A DNA stretch of 64,000 nt from an uncultured Paracoccaceae bacterium (GCA_913062865.1 CAJXWO010000006.1:1-64000), one strand, 5' to 3'. Shown: positions 14,652 to 24,540, numbered from the stretch's first letter. Program-made: numbers and translations. Notes: generated from the letters alone by a model not told the origin.

Positions 14652-15881
14652 ATGTCGCTTGCCCACGGTCGTTCCTACCTGGCCATTCCCGGACCGTCGG
14701 TCATGCCCGACCGCGTGTTGCAGGCGATGCACAGGGCCGCGCCAAATATCTACGAAGGCGCATTGCCCGACATGGTCGATGCCATGATCCCCGATCTGGC
14801 GCGCGTGGCGCGCACCGCCCACAACACGGCGATCTATATCGGCAATGGCCACGCCGCGTGGGAGGCCGCGCTGGCCAATGTCGTCCAGCCCGGTGACACG
14901 GTGCTGGTGCCTGCCACGGGCCGTTTCGGCCATGGCTGGGCCGAGATGGCCCATGGGCTGGGGCTGACCGTCGAGACGCTCGATTTCGGGCTGCGCGCGC
15001 CCTGGAACCTCGATCAGATCGAAGAGGCCCTGCGCGCCGACACCCGCCACCGGATCAAGGCGGTGCTGGCGGTGCATGTGGACACCTCGACCTCGATCCG
15101 GAACGACGTGCCGGGGCTGCGCGCGGCGATGGACGCGGCGGGGCATCCTGCGCTTTTGATGGCCGATTGCATCGCGTCTCTGGGCTGCGACCGGTTCGAG
15201 ATGGACGCCTGGGGCGTCGATGTGATGGTGGCGGGCAGCCAGAAGGGACTGATGACCCCGCCAGGCCTGGGCTTTGTCTTTTTCAACGACAAGGCGGCCG
15301 AGGCGCGCGCCGGGCTCGACCGTGTGAGCCGCTACTGGGACTGGACCCAGCGCGCCAACCCGGACTGGTTCTACCAGTATTTCTGTGGCACCGCGCCCAC
15401 CCATCATCTGCTGGGTCTGCGCGCCGCGCTCGACATGATCCACGAGGAAGGCATCGAAGCCGTCTGGGACCGGCACGAGGTTCTGGCCCGCGCGATCTGG
15501 GCCGCGTGCGAGCATTGGGGGCAGGCGGGTCCGCTCGAGCTGAACGTAGGCGATCCGGGCTATCGGTCCTGCGCGGTCACGTCGCTGCGCATCGGGGCCC
15601 CCCATGGCCAGCGCCTGCGCGAATGGTGCGAGCACGAGGCCGGCGTGACGCTTGGCATCGGTCTGGGCATGGCGCCGCCCGACGATCCCGCGCGGCACGG
15701 GTTTTTCCGGCTGGGCCATATGGGCCATATCAACGCGCACATGATCCTGGGGCTTCTGTCGACGATCGAGGCGGGGTTGGTAGCGCTGGACATCCCCCAC
15801 GCACCGGGCGGCGCGCAAGCGGCAGCCCAGGTCGTGGCACAGGCGCGGCCGCGCCCCGTTCAGGCCGCCGCGGCCTCCTGA
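14652..15881 (+). CDS. Class V aminotransferase (alanine/serine-glyoxylate type)
   Basis: PLP-dependent aminotransferase of 409 residues. The N-terminus HGRSYLAIPGPSVMPDRVLQAM and the PLP-lysine segment MVAGSQKGLMTPPGLGFVF (Lys198) are diagnostic of the alanine-glyoxylate/serine-glyoxylate group, which makes glycine from glyoxylate or feeds the serine cycle. HVDTSTS and DCIASLGCDRFEMD supply PLP contacts (Asp173). The last 30 or so residues are Ala/Gln-rich and probably disordered. Whether alanine or serine is the donor cannot be told from sequence. ATG at 14652 follows a gaaaggt ribosome site. Confidence 0.87.
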   Translation: MSLAHGRSYLAIPGPSVMPDRVLQAMHRAAPNIYEGALPDMVDAMIPDLARVARTAHNTAIYIGNGHAAWEAALANVVQPGDTVLVPATGRFGHGWAEMAHGLGLTVETLDFGLRAPWNLDQIEEALRADTRHRIKAVLAVHVDTSTSIRNDVPGLRAAMDAAGHPALLMADCIASLGCDRFEMDAWGVDVMVAGSQKGLMTPPGLGFVFFNDKAAEARAGLDRVSRYWDWTQRANPDWFYQYFCGTAPTHHLLGLRAALDMIHEEGIEAVWDRHEVLARAIWAACEHWGQAGPLELNVGDPGYRSCAVTSLRIGAPHGQRLREWCEHEAGVTLGIGLGMAPPDDPARHGFFRLGHMGHINAHMILGLLSTIEAGLVALDIPHAPGGAQAAAQVVAQARPRPVQAAAAS

Positions 15882-15888
15882 CCCAGGG

Positions 15889-16068
15889 TCAGCCGCGTGT
15901 GCGGCCCAGCCTCTGGATCAGGTGGTTGAGCAGCAGGGCCACGAGGATGACCCAGGCAAAGCCGAACACGGCCCAGATGACCATGAAGACCCAAAGCAGG
16001 TTCACGAACCCCATGACGAGGGCCGCATTGGTGTAATCCGGCGCGCGTCCGATGTTGCGGTTTTGCAT
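15889..16068 (-). CDS. Small membrane protein (59 residues)
   Basis: ATG at 16068 to TGA at 15889 encodes 59 residues: MQNRNIGRAPDYTNAALVMG, a long hydrophobic stretch (VNLLWVFMVIWAVFGFAWVI and VALLLNHLI), and a basic tail QRLGRTRG. It predicts one long or two short transmembrane helices with the C-terminus probably cytoplasmic. It lies directly downstream of the histidinol-phosphate-type aminotransferase gene on the same strand (57-base gap) and converges with the class V aminotransferase gene. I know no function for it. The clear start, the positive-inside tail and the lack of any frame break support it being real. Confidence 0.7.
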   Translation of the reverse strand: MQNRNIGRAPDYTNAALVMGFVNLLWVFMVIWAVFGFAWVILVALLLNHLIQRLGRTRG

Positions 16069-16125
16069 GGCACGCTCCCTTGCCGTTGCGGCACAAAGGA
16101 TAGCGGCGGTCCGGGAAAAGTCGAT

Positions 16126-17238
16126 TTACGATTTCGTGGCAGCGCGTTCGAGCGCCTGTGGCAGCGCCCGGGCCAGGGCATCCAGCTCGGCGGGCGTGCC
16201 GGCGCTGATGCGGATGCAGCGATCCTGCGGCGCGACAAAGGGCATGCGCACGAAGATGCCAAGCGCGCCCAATTCCGCCAGCACCGCCTTGGCAAAGGTC
16301 CCGTCGCGTCCGCAATCGACGGCCACGAAATTGGTGGCCGAGGGCAGGGCGGTCAGGCCGTTCTGGGCGGCGATGTCGGCGATGCGGGTGCGGGCGGTTT
16401 CGACCTGGGCCACCACATGGGCCAGCCAGTCCTGATCCTCAAGCGCGGCCAGCGCGCCCGCCTGGGCGGCACGGTTCATGCCGAAATGGTTGCGGATCTT
16501 GTCGAAGGCCTGGATCAGATCGGGCGCGCCGATGGCATAGCCCACGCGCGCGCCGGCCATGCCGTAAGCCTTGGAAAAGGTGCGCATGCGGATCACGCGC
16601 GGGTCGTTGGCGTCCACCGGTGCCGCGACGCCGCCGGGTGCGAGGTCGATATAGGCCTCGTCCAGCACCAGAAGCGTGCCCTCGGGCAGCGTGTCGAGCC
16701 GTGCCACAATATCGGCGCCCTTGTGACAGCTGCCCATCGGGTTGTCGGGATTGGCGAGGTAGACCAGTTTCGCCTGCACCTCGGCCGCCTTGGCCCAGAG
16801 CGCATCGGGGTCTTCGTGATCGCCGCGATAGGGCACCTTGTGCAGGGCACCGCCAAAACCTGCCACATGGTAGTTGAAGGTAGGGTAGGCCCCGTCCGAG
16901 GTCACGACGGCATCGCCGGGCGCGACCAGAAGTCGGACGAGATAGCCCAGCAGCCCGTCGATGCCTTCGCCAACGATGATGTTCTCGGGCTTCACACCAT
17001 GGTGGTGGGCCAGCGCCGCGCGCAGATCATGGCTTTTGGAATCGCCGTATTTCCAGATCTCGGACGCTTCCTCGATCATCGCCGCGATGGCCTTGGGCGA
17101 GGGGCCGAAAACGCTTTCGTTCGCGCCAAGGCGCGCGATGAAGGGCGCGCCGCGCTCGCGCTCTTGCTGTTCGGGACCCACGAAGGGCACAAGCGACGGA
17201 AGCGAGGCGGCAAGCGGGGTGTATATGGGTCCGGTCAT
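16126..17238 (-). CDS. Histidinol-phosphate aminotransferase-like enzyme
   Basis: Fold-type I PLP aminotransferase of 370 residues, class I/II HisC branch. Recognisable: ARLGANESVFGPSPKAIAAM (substrate-side N-terminus), ANPDNPMGS, LDEAYIDL, the PLP-lysine segment TFSKAYGMAGARVGYAIG (Lys223), and FVRMPFVAPQDRCIRISAG with the carboxylate-binding arginine. HisC converts imidazole-acetol phosphate to histidinol phosphate; in this family several paralogues act on aromatic amino acids instead, and no other his gene is nearby, so the substrate is open. The start at 17238 gives the standard length; 46 upstream in-frame codons look non-coding and run into the divergent gene's promoter. Confidence 0.85.
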   Translation of the reverse strand: MTGPIYTPLAASLPSLVPFVGPEQQERERGAPFIARLGANESVFGPSPKAIAAMIEEASEIWKYGDSKSHDLRAALAHHHGVKPENIIVGEGIDGLLGYLVRLLVAPGDAVVTSDGAYPTFNYHVAGFGGALHKVPYRGDHEDPDALWAKAAEVQAKLVYLANPDNPMGSCHKGADIVARLDTLPEGTLLVLDEAYIDLAPGGVAAPVDANDPRVIRMRTFSKAYGMAGARVGYAIGAPDLIQAFDKIRNHFGMNRAAQAGALAALEDQDWLAHVVAQVETARTRIADIAAQNGLTALPSATNFVAVDCGRDGTFAKAVLAELGALGIFVRMPFVAPQDRCIRISAGTPAELDALARALPQALERAATKS

Positions 17239-17350
17239 GGGGCCGGGATACAGCCTGTGCAGCCCCATGGGCAAGCGGCTTGCCGTCGCGTTTCGCTGGC
17301 CAAGCGCGTGGCGCAAGCGCAGTCTGGTCCCGCACATACAGGAGGATGCC

Positions 17351-18139
17351 ATGCCCCGCGTCACGACCGAGGTCACAGATCACATCGCCCATGTCACCCT
17401 GACCCGCCCTGACAAGCGCAACGCGGTCGACCCCGAGATGGCCCAGGCCATCGTTGCGGCAGGCGAGGCGCTGATCGACCGGGACGACATCCGCGCAGTG
17501 GTGCTGTCAGGGGCGGGTGAAAGCTTTTGCGCGGGGCTTGATGTTGCGTCCTTCGGCAAGCTTGCGGTCGCGGACACGGAGGCCAAATTCATGCCGCGCA
17601 CCCATGGCGAGGCCAACCTGATGCAACGCGTGGCCACTGTCTGGCGCGACGTGCCGGTGCCGGTGATCGCGGCCCTGCACGGCGTGGCCTTTGGCGCGGG
17701 GTTTCAGCTGGTCCTGGGTGCGGATATCCGCATCGCCCATCCCGACACGAAGCTGGCGATCATGGAGATGAAATGGGGGCTCGTGCCGGATATGGGCGGC
17801 ATGGTCTATCTGCCCAGGCTGGTGCGGTCTGACGTGATCCGGCGCATGACCTATACGGCAACGCCGGTGCCGGCATCGCAAGGGGTGGATTGGGGTCTTG
17901 TGACTGAGCTTGCGAACGACCCGCTGACCGCGGCGCAAAGCTTGGCGGCCGAGATCGCGGGGAAGTCCCCCTCGGCCATTCGGGCGGCCAAGCGGCTGAT
18001 CGGTTTTGCCGAAAGCGGCGCCGATGCGGGTGAGGTGCTGCTGGCGGAAAGCCGCGAACAGGCTGGGCTGGTGGGCAGAGCAGACCAGATCGAAGTGATC
18101 GCCGCGAACCTTCAGGGCCGGGCGGCCAAGTTCGGGTAG
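17351..18139 (+). CDS. Enoyl-CoA hydratase/isomerase family protein
   Basis: Crotonase-fold enzyme of 262 residues acting on acyl-CoA thioesters. The oxyanion-hole segments are visible: GESFCAGLDVASFG and AALHGVAFGAGFQLVLGADIRIAHPDTKLAIMEMKWGLVPDMGGMVYLPRL. The two catalytic glutamates of classical hydratases sit in MEMKWG (Glu present) and VPDMGG (Asp in place of Glu), so the precise reaction (hydratase, isomerase or other) is uncertain. A strong aggagga lies four bases before the ATG at 17351. Divergent from the HisC-like gene. Confidence 0.88.
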   Translation: MPRVTTEVTDHIAHVTLTRPDKRNAVDPEMAQAIVAAGEALIDRDDIRAVVLSGAGESFCAGLDVASFGKLAVADTEAKFMPRTHGEANLMQRVATVWRDVPVPVIAALHGVAFGAGFQLVLGADIRIAHPDTKLAIMEMKWGLVPDMGGMVYLPRLVRSDVIRRMTYTATPVPASQGVDWGLVTELANDPLTAAQSLAAEIAGKSPSAIRAAKRLIGFAESGADAGEVLLAESREQAGLVGRADQIEVIAANLQGRAAKFG

Positions 18140-18221
18140 GCGGGGCCGGGGCGATCAGCGGGGCGCCGCCGCCCCGGCGCCTGCGGCACTATCCGGGACC
18201 GGGTGCCTCGCCCGTGACAGA

Positions 18222-21200
18222 TCACGCCAGTTCCGACAGCCGGGCAAGCGCCTCGCGCAGCTTGGTCTCTTCCTCTTCGCGCGCGGCGAGGTTGGCACGG
18301 GTTTCCGCGACCACGTCCTCGGGCGCGCTTTCGACGAATTTCGGGTTCCTAAGCCGTCCGCGCAGGCCGCCCAGCTCTTTCTCGAGCTTGGCGATGGTTT
18401 TTTCCAGACGCGCCTTTTCTTCGCTCACGTCGATGATGTCGGCCAGCGGCAGGCCGAACACCGCGCCTTCGGCGGCGACGGTGATGCAGCCCTTGGGAAA
18501 GCTGTCGACCCAGGTCAGGCTGTCGATCCGGGCGAGGCGCTTGATCAGCGTCTCGTTGCGCTCGAACGCGGTCTTGGCCGCGGGGTCGAACTGGGTCACC
18601 AGCATCGGCACATGCAGGCCCGCGGGCACATGCATCTGCGCGCGGGCCGAGCGGACATCCTCGATCAGGCCGATCACCCAGTTCATCTCGCGGTCTGCGT
18701 CTGAATCGATCAGCTCGTTGCCGTAGGTCGGCCAGTCGGCATGCACGAGCATCTTGTTGCGCAGGCCCAGCGTGCCCCAGAGCTCTTCGGTGATGAAGGG
18801 CATGATCGGGTGCAGCATGACCAGGCACTGGTCGATCACCCAGGCCATGGTCGCCTGCGTCTCGGCCTTCAGCGCCGCATCCTCGCCTTGCAGAAGCGGC
18901 TTGGCGAATTCCACGTACCAATCGCAGACCTTGTGCCAGACAAAGGCATAAAGCCCGTTGGCCGCGTCGTTGAAGCGGTAGGCCTCCAGCGCGGCATCCA
19001 CGGTTTCACGGATGCGGCCCGTTTCGCCCAGGATCCAGCAGTTCACGGTGGCGGTGGGCTGCGGCACGGTGCCGTCGCTGCCGGTAGCGCCGTTCATCTC
19101 GGCAAAGCGGGCGGCGTTCCAAAGCTTGGTGCCGAAATTGCGATAGCCCGCGATGCGGTCCTCGGACAGCTTCAGCACCCCGTCGATCGAGGCCATGGCG
19201 GTGTTGGCCATGCGCAGGGCATCCGCGCCGAACTGGTCGATGATCGACAAGGGGTCGATCACATTGCCCGCGGTCTTGGACATCTTCTTGCCCTTCTCGT
19301 CGCGGACGAGCTGGTGCAGGTAGACGGTGTGGAACGGGATCTCGTCCACCACGGCAAGCTGCATCATCATCATCCGCGCGACCCAGAAGAACAGGATGTC
19401 CGAGCCAGTGATCAGCACGCTGGAGGGGAAGTACTTGGCCATCTCCGGCGTGTTGTCGGGCCAGCCCATGGTGCCGATGGGCCAGAGCCCCGAGGAGAAC
19501 CAGGTGTCGAGCACGTCCGGGTCCTGCCAGATCGGGTATACCAGCTTGGTTGGGTCCTGCGTGACCTCGTATTCCGCAAGGCTTTCGGCCAGCATGTGGC
19601 GGGCGGCGGCACGGTCGGCCACCTCGACCACGCGGGCGTGGTTGAGCGGCGTGGGCAGGCCCGCCAGCACATCGTCGAACTGCGCCTTGACCGCGTCCAG
19701 ATCGGCCGCGGCGTGGTGGCGTTCATCGCCCCGCAACAGCGACTGGTTGATCAGAAGGCGCCCCATCTCGACCGGGTCGAGGCTGCCATCGCCCTCGTCA
19801 TCGGTGAACCCTTCGGCCGAGAGGTCGAACCCGTACCAGACCGGGATCTGGTGGCCCCACCACAGCTGGCGCGAGATGCACCAGGGTTCGATGTTTTCGA
19901 GCCAGTGGAAATAGACCTTTTCGCCGCTCTCGGGGATGATCTTGGTCCGTCCGTCGCGCACGGCGTCGAGCGCGGGGCCAACTATCTTTTCGGCATCGAC
20001 GAACCACTGGTCGGTCAGCATCGGCTCGATCACGACCTTGGAGCGGTCACCGAAGGGCTGCATGATGGGCTTGGCCTCGACGAGGGGGACTTGGGCCTCC
20101 GGATCGTCGTCTTCCTTGAGCTTGCGGCCCAGCACCGGGTTGTCGGCGCGGGTCATTACGGCAAGGTCCTCGGCTGTGATCTCCTCGACGACCTTGGCGC
20201 GGGCCTCGAACCGGTCGAGTCCGCGCAGGTGGTCGGGGACGAGGTTCAGGCTGTCCACTTCGGTCGCGGTGAACTCGGCCCCATTCGCGATCTCCTGCGC
20301 CCGCGCGGCGGCCTCGGCGTAGGGCGCGCCGTCGTCGCGCATATGCCCCTTGGTGTCCATCAGGCGATACATCGGGATGCCATTCCGGCTGGCGACGCCG
20401 TAATCGTTGAAATCATGCGCGCCGGTGATCTTGACCGCGCCCGAGCCGAAATCGGGATCGGGGTAGTCGTCGGTGATGATCGGGATCAGGCGGCGGTGTT
20501 CCTTGGGACCCACCGGGATTTCGCAGAGCTGTCCCACGATGGGGGCATAGCGTTCGTCATCTGGGTGCACGGCCACGGCGCCGTCGCCCAGCATCGTTTC
20601 GGGGCGCGTGGTGGCGATGGAGATGTAATCGCGCGTCTCGCGCAGGGTGACGTTCCCGTCTTCGTCCTTTTCCACGTATTCATAGGTGGCCCCGCCCGCG
20701 AGCGGGTATTTGAAATGCCACATATGGCCCGGGGTCTCGATATTCTCGACCTCGAGATCCGAGATCGCGGTTTCGAAATGCGGGTCCCAGTTCACCAGCC
20801 GCTTGCCGCGGTAGATGAAGCCCTTTTCGTACATGTCGACGAAGACCCGGATGACCGCGTCGTGGAAATTGGGGCCCGTGGGGTTGGGCTCTCCGGGCGC
20901 GCCGGTCATGGTGAAGGCAAGGCGCGACCAGTCCATCGAGGCGCCCAGGCGCTTGTCCTGTTCGACGATCATGCCGCCGGAATGGGCCTTCCACTCCCAG
21001 ACCTTTTCAAGGAATTTCTCGCGCCCCAGATCGCGGCGGCCGGGCTCGCCATTCTTGGCCAGCTCACGTTCGACCACCAGCTGGGTTGCGATGCCCGCAT
21101 GGTCGAGCCCCGGCTGCCAGAGCGTGTCGACCCCGCGCATCCGGTGCCAGCGGGTCAGGATGTCCATCAGCGTGTGGTTGAAGGCGTGGCCCGCGTGCAG

Positions 21201-21350
21201 GAAGCCGGTCACGTTAGGGGGTGGCAGCAGGATGCAGAAGGTCTCGTCCCGGCTGGCATTGGCGCCGGCCTTGAAGGCGTCGTTCTTTTCCCATTCCGCG
21301 TAGATCCGCGGCTCTGCCGTGGCGGCGTCGAAGGTCTTTTCCATGGCCAT
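18222..21350 (-). CDS. valS: Valine--tRNA ligase
   Basis: Class Ia aminoacyl-tRNA synthetase of 1042 residues that charges tRNA-Val. The HIGH motif appears as LHAGHAF in [19 protein letters not shown] (residues about 43-61), KMSKS as KMSKT ([15 protein letters not shown]). The editing CP1 domain lies between ([32 protein letters not shown]). The C-terminus (about 970-1042) is a coiled coil ([20 protein letters not shown]), as in bacterial-type ValRS. The start codon is placed at MAMEKTFD because upstream codons are not conserved-looking. Length is above the E. coli enzyme (951), mostly from inserts in CP1. Confidence 0.97.
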   Translation of the reverse strand: MAMEKTFDAATAEPRIYAEWEKNDAFKAGANASRDETFCILLPPPNVTGFLHAGHAFNHTLMDILTRWHRMRGVDTLWQPGLDHAGIATQLVVERELAKNGEPGRRDLGREKFLEKVWEWKAHSGGMIVEQDKRLGASMDWSRLAFTMTGAPGEPNPTGPNFHDAVIRVFVDMYEKGFIYRGKRLVNWDPHFETAISDLEVENIETPGHMWHFKYPLAGGATYEYVEKDEDGNVTLRETRDYISIATTRPETMLGDGAVAVHPDDERYAPIVGQLCEIPVGPKEHRRLIPIITDDYPDPDFGSGAVKITGAHDFNDYGVASRNGIPMYRLMDTKGHMRDDGAPYAEAAARAQEIANGAEFTATEVDSLNLVPDHLRGLDRFEARAKVVEEITAEDLAVMTRADNPVLGRKLKEDDDPEAQVPLVEAKPIMQPFGDRSKVVIEPMLTDQWFVDAEKIVGPALDAVRDGRTKIIPESGEKVYFHWLENIEPWCISRQLWWGHQIPVWYGFDLSAEGFTDDEGDGSLDPVEMGRLLINQSLLRGDERHHAAADLDAVKAQFDDVLAGLPTPLNHARVVEVADRAAARHMLAESLAEYEVTQDPTKLVYPIWQDPDVLDTWFSSGLWPIGTMGWPDNTPEMAKYFPSSVLITGSDILFFWVARMMMMQLAVVDEIPFHTVYLHQLVRDEKGKKMSKTAGNVIDPLSIIDQFGADALRMANTAMASIDGVLKLSEDRIAGYRNFGTKLWNAARFAEMNGATGSDGTVPQPTATVNCWILGETGRIRETVDAALEAYRFNDAANGLYAFVWHKVCDWYVEFAKPLLQGEDAALKAETQATMAWVIDQCLVMLHPIMPFITEELWGTLGLRNKMLVHADWPTYGNELIDSDADREMNWVIGLIEDVRSARAQMHVPAGLHVPMLVTQFDPAAKTAFERNETLIKRLARIDSLTWVDSFPKGCITVAAEGAVFGLPLADIIDVSEEKARLEKTIAKLEKELGGLRGRLRNPKFVESAPEDVVAETRANLAAREEEETKLREALARLSELA

Positions 21351-21470
21351 GGGCTGTGCTTTCCGTCCTGATCCCGAGGTTCCGCGTTGATCTAACGAAT
21401 GCGCGCGGTGAGGGAAAGGGCCGGTGGCGCGCTGACCCGGGCTTGGCACATGGGGCAGGCGTCGTTTTCA

Positions 21471-21565
21471 GGTATTTTTTCCAAGAAGAAGGGACGGGTC
21501 GCGCCCCACGCGAACGGCCTGTCTGTTGCGCGCGGCGCTGCTGTCTTCTTCTTGGCCCAAATACC
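21471..21565. repeat. Inverted pair of a dispersed GTATTT...AAGAAGAAG repeat
   Basis: The 22 bases at 21471-21492 (GGTATTTTTTCC then AAGAAGAAGG) have a near-perfect inverted copy at 21545-21565 (CTTCTTCTTGG then CCCAAATACC). The 11-base arms CCAAGAAGAAG and CTTCTTCTTGG are exact complements, so the 95-base unit could fold into a long hairpin. Variants of the same motif occur at 31806-31827 and 45146-45168. It fills much of the 250-base gap upstream of valS. Confidence 0.6.
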
Positions 21566-21601
21566 TACGGCGCCGCGGGTCCGCCTGCGCCACGCCGGGG
21601 C

Positions 21602-22729
21602 CTACTGGTTCATCGCGTAGAGGTAGCCCACCCCGGCCGCCACGATTGCGCCTAGGATCATCGCGATCGCGATCTTCCAAGCGGACCAGGGGCGTTCGCC
21701 CTGCACCCGGCCCGTGCGGCCGTTGACGACGAAGCGGTAGGTTTCGCCGCGATACTTGTAGGCGGCCATCCAGACGGGCAGCAGGATATGCTTGAACGTC
21801 ACGTCCGAGACCTGTGTGTCGACCCGGTGGATACGTTGCCGGTCGCCGCCGATGTCGAATTTCACGTCGCGCTCGATCACCCGGTCCATCTGCTGCCGGG
21901 CATCGACGAAGCCCTCGTCTAGGTTGACGGTATAGGCCTCGGCCCGGAACCCGGCGAGGTACTGCGGCTGGTAGGGTTCCAGCGCGGCGAGGTCCCAAGG
22001 CTCCAGCGCCTCGGTGTAGCTGCGCGGCAGCGAGCGGGAGGCCAGCACGAGCACGTCGTCGAAGAACCGCGTCACCCGGCCCGAGGCCGACCGCCAGCGG
22101 ACCTTCTGAACGCGGATCGTCTGGCGCTTGCCGTTGCGGGTGACGGTGCGGCTTTCGTAGTAGACGGTGCCGCGTTCGCCCCGGTAGCTCGATTTCGTGT
22201 CGGCATCGAAGGTCCAGTAGGGGACGTAGATGCCCTCCATCTTTCGGCCCTTGCGGGCGTAGTCCTGCAGGCCGTTGGGTGCGAACCAGAGCCGCCCCAG
22301 CCAGTCGATCATCGCCTTGTGTGCGGCGCGTTCATCCAGTGCGAAGGGCAGCACGCCCTTGGGCTTGATATGCCGGTGGGTGCCGGTGTCCGTGACCACC
22401 GGGGTGGCGCAGAACGGGCACTCGGCGGCGTGGGTGGCCGGGTCGAATTCGACCTGTGCCGCGCAATTGGGGCAGGTGGTGACCCGGGTCTCTTCCATCT
22501 CGGCCTGGGGCAGGAGGCCGTCGAGGGCCGATTTGAAATCGAGCTCGTTGATGCCGCCGGTCCAGGGGCCGGTCTGGCCGATCTCTTCGGAATGGCCGCA
22601 ATGGTCGCAGACAAGCTGCCCCGCCTGCGGGTCGAAGCGGTAATCGGCCCCGCATTGGTCGCAGGGAAAGCGGTGTTCTTCGACGGGGGTGGCTGTGTCG
22701 GGGTCCAGCACGGACAGTGCCTCCGGCAA
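21602..22729 (-). CDS. Zinc-ribbon membrane protein (TFIIB-type fingers, YdjG-like)
   Basis: Protein of 375 residues with two zinc ribbons and one C-terminal transmembrane helix. Ribbon 1 is CDQCGADYRFDPQAGQLVCDHCG (Cys pairs near residues 23-26 and 41-44), ribbon 2 is CPNCAAQVEFDPATHAAECPFC (about 85-106). The middle (130-330) is a beta-rich domain with YVPYWTFDADTKSSYRGERGT and LPVWMAAYKYRGETYRFVVNGRTG. The C-terminus (about 350-372, IAIAMILGAIVAAGVGYLYAM) is the membrane anchor. Similar proteins are sometimes mislabelled as primosomal protein N'; no helicase motif is present. The architecture resembles B. subtilis YdjG, which partners an SPFH protein in membrane stress; here the SPFH gene is two genes upstream in the same operon. 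Last gene of the operon. Confidence 0.8.
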   Translation of the reverse strand: MPEALSVLDPDTATPVEEHRFPCDQCGADYRFDPQAGQLVCDHCGHSEEIGQTGPWTGGINELDFKSALDGLLPQAEMEETRVTTCPNCAAQVEFDPATHAAECPFCATPVVTDTGTHRHIKPKGVLPFALDERAAHKAMIDWLGRLWFAPNGLQDYARKGRKMEGIYVPYWTFDADTKSSYRGERGTVYYESRTVTRNGKRQTIRVQKVRWRSASGRVTRFFDDVLVLASRSLPRSYTEALEPWDLAALEPYQPQYLAGFRAEAYTVNLDEGFVDARQQMDRVIERDVKFDIGGDRQRIHRVDTQVSDVTFKHILLPVWMAAYKYRGETYRFVVNGRTGRVQGERPWSAWKIAIAMILGAIVAAGVGYLYAMNQ

Positions 22730-22739
22730 TTGGGCGCGG

Positions 22740-23333
22740 TCAGAGATAGCGGTGCAAAGCCCTTGGCACCATGATCCTGAGCGCGTTGTCCTTCAAGCGG
22801 AAATGTCGCCATATGTGAAAGCCCGCATGCACCAGTGCGATTGCGGCCAGAAGGTAGAACTCTATCGTGTGGACAAGGCCCGCAATCTCGTTGGCCTTCG
22901 GCAGGTTAAGCGCGGGCGCGATGGGCAGAACGCCGCCTGCCTTGAGCACGGTGGCCGAGGTCAGGCCCAGCAGAAAGCCCGTGAGCGCCACGCCGAAGAG
23001 CCCCCAGATCAGCGTCACATGCAGCGCCCGGTGCAGGCGGCGGCCCCATGGCGGCAGTTTCGGACCGGGGCGCCCGGCGAGCCCACGGCGCAGGTAGTCG
23101 GCGGTCCAGAGAAGCGCGAGGGTGACGAAGATCAGCCCCAGGACGGAATGGACCTGAAACAAGGTCTGACCGCCAAGGCGCAAGACGATCTCGGGCGTCA
23201 TGAATGTGAACCAGACCATCAGCGGGACCAAGGACCAGTGCAGCCATTTGAGCGCGGTGCGCCGGTGGGGCAGGCGCGCGGTCAGGGCATCGCGAACGGT
23301 CGGTTGCTTGCTGTGGTCCATGGTCTCAGACAC
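22740..23333 (-). CDS. Cytochrome b561 family protein
   Basis: Membrane di-haem cytochrome of about 197 residues with four predicted transmembrane helices: WLHWSLVPLMVWFTFM, FQVHSVLGLIFVTLALLW, LHVTLIWGLFGVALTGFLLG and EFYLLAAIALVHAGFHIW. Candidate haem ligands are in LHW, VHS, LHRALH, VHT and HAGFH, matching the b561/Ni-hydrogenase cytochrome b pattern. It should pass electrons between quinones and a periplasmic partner. The first codon is either GTG at 23333 or ATG at 23321; no strong ribosome site decides. It sits between the SPFH and zinc-ribbon genes, 10 bases from the latter, so a role in the same membrane process is inferred. Confidence 0.85.
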   Translation of the reverse strand: MSETMDHSKQPTVRDALTARLPHRRTALKWLHWSLVPLMVWFTFMTPEIVLRLGGQTLFQVHSVLGLIFVTLALLWTADYLRRGLAGRPGPKLPPWGRRLHRALHVTLIWGLFGVALTGFLLGLTSATVLKAGGVLPIAPALNLPKANEIAGLVHTIEFYLLAAIALVHAGFHIWRHFRLKDNALRIMVPRALHRYL

Positions 23334-23341
23334 GCCGTGTC

Positions 23342-23366
23342 CCGGGGCAGAGTTTCACTGCCCCGG
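23342..23366. other. Stem-loop between SPFH and cytochrome b561 genes
   Basis: CCGGGGCAG (23342-23350), loop AGTTTCA, CTGCCCCGG (23358-23366): a perfect 9-bp stem without a T-run. It lies in the only gap above 20 bases within this operon (82 bases) and may attenuate or stabilise mRNA segments, setting the downstream pair apart from the four upstream genes. Confidence 0.5.
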
Positions 23367-23415
23367 AGATAGCGCGCAGGGAGGCCGGGCAAGCGCCCGG
23401 AGGTGGCACGCGGTC

Positions 23416-24540
23416 TCAACTGCCCGGCGGGGGCGGCGGCAGGATTGTGAAAAGCTGCGCCAGTTCCGCCACGTCCTCGGCTCGAAGCCAGCCATCCTGC
23501 CCGGCGGTCCAGACAAAGGTGTCGCGGGTGATCTCACCGCCCTGGGCCATGCGGCCCATATCGGCCTTGGAAAAGGGGCCCTTGGTCTCGCCGTTCTCGG
23601 CGATGTGCCAGACATGCTCCACGGGCGGCGGGGGCGGTGTGGGCGACGCTGCACGCGCCGGCGTTTGCGCCGCGCCGCCCCAGGGGCCCTGGCCCGCCAT
23701 CTGGTTCGCCATCGCCATCCCCATTCCCATGCCGAGACCCGCGCCCATGCCGCCGCCGCCATTGGGGTTCTTGGCCGCCGCGGTCATCGCCTCGGCCGCG
23801 GAATACTGGGTGTACTTGCCCAGATCGCCCGCGATGCCCATCGACGTGCGCTTGTCCAGCGCCTCTTCGACCGCGGGCGGCAGCGAGATGTTCTCGATAT
23901 AAAGCTCGGGCATGGTCAGCCCGTATTCGGCCAGCGTGCCCGAGATCTCGGCCGCGACGAGCTTGCCCAGATCGGCGGTGTTCGCTGCCATGTCGAGCAC
24001 CGGAATGCCCGAGCCCGCCAGCACGCGGCTGAATTCCTGCACGATGATGTTGCGGATCTGGAAGCTGATCTCGTCCATCGTGAATTCGCCGTCGGTGCCG
24101 ACGATTTCCGACAGGAAGCGCGCAGGGTCGGTCACGCGGATCGTATAGGTGCCGAAGGCGCGAATGCGGGTCGGCCCGAATTCCGGGTCGCGCAGCATCA
24201 CCGGGTTCTTGGTGCCCCATTTCAGATCGCTGAAACGGGTGGTGTTGACGAAATAGATCTCGGACTTGAAGGGCGATTTGAAGCCGTGATCCCAATGCTG
24301 AAGCGAGGTCATCACCGGCATGTTGTTGGTCTCGAGCATGTAGAGGCCCGGGGTGAACACATCGGCCAGCTGGCCTTCGTGGACGAAAACAGCCGCCTGG
24401 CCCTCGCGCACGGTCAGCTTGGCGCCGTACTTGATCTCGTGGCCCTCGCGCTCGAACCGCCAGACCATGGTGTCACGGGTGTCGTCCACCCAGTGGATCA
24501 CGTCGATGAACTGGCCGCTCAGGAAATCGAAAATGCCCAT
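23416..24540 (-). CDS. SPFH domain protein with C-terminal GYF-like domain (YdjI/virion-core type)
   Basis: Protein of 374 residues of the SPFH (band 7) superfamily, the branch annotated as 'virion core protein'. Residues 1-250 hold the SPFH core (DTMVWRFEREGHEIKYGAKLTVREGQAAVFVHEGQ, FGTYTIRVTDPARFLSEIVG, ISLPPAVEEALDKRTSMG). A Gly/Met-rich linker follows (about 262-285), then a proline stretch, then a GYF_2-like domain (about 312-365: VWHIAENGETKGPFSKADMGRMAQGG). No transmembrane helix is seen, so membrane contact probably needs a partner such as the zinc-ribbon membrane protein encoded downstream, as YdjI needs YdjG in B. subtilis. Predicted role: membrane-stress scaffold. Confidence 0.85.
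   Translation of the reverse strand: MGIFDFLSGQFIDVIHWVDDTRDTMVWRFEREGHEIKYGAKLTVREGQAAVFVHEGQLADVFTPGLYMLETNNMPVMTSLQHWDHGFKSPFKSEIYFVNTTRFSDLKWGTKNPVMLRDPEFGPTRIRAFGTYTIRVTDPARFLSEIVGTDGEFTMDEISFQIRNIIVQEFSRVLAGSGIPVLDMAANTADLGKLVAAEISGTLAEYGLTMPELYIENISLPPAVEEALDKRTSMGIAGDLGKYTQYSAAEAMTAAAKNPNGGGGMGAGLGMGMGMAMANQMAGQGPWGGAAQTPARAASPTPPPPPVEHVWHIAENGETKGPFSKADMGRMAQGGEITRDTFVWTAGQDGWLRAEDVAELAQLFTILPPPPPGS

Noticed and set aside
18741-21371. Long open frame (876 codons) opposite valS
   Set aside because: It mirrors the valS coding sequence in GC-rich DNA; the protein is His/Arg/Gly-rich without domains, while valS has all synthetase motifs.
21602-22729. Primosomal protein N' (PriA) identity for the zinc-ribbon protein
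   Set aside because: Only zinc-ribbon similarity; no helicase motifs, far too short, and it ends in a membrane anchor.
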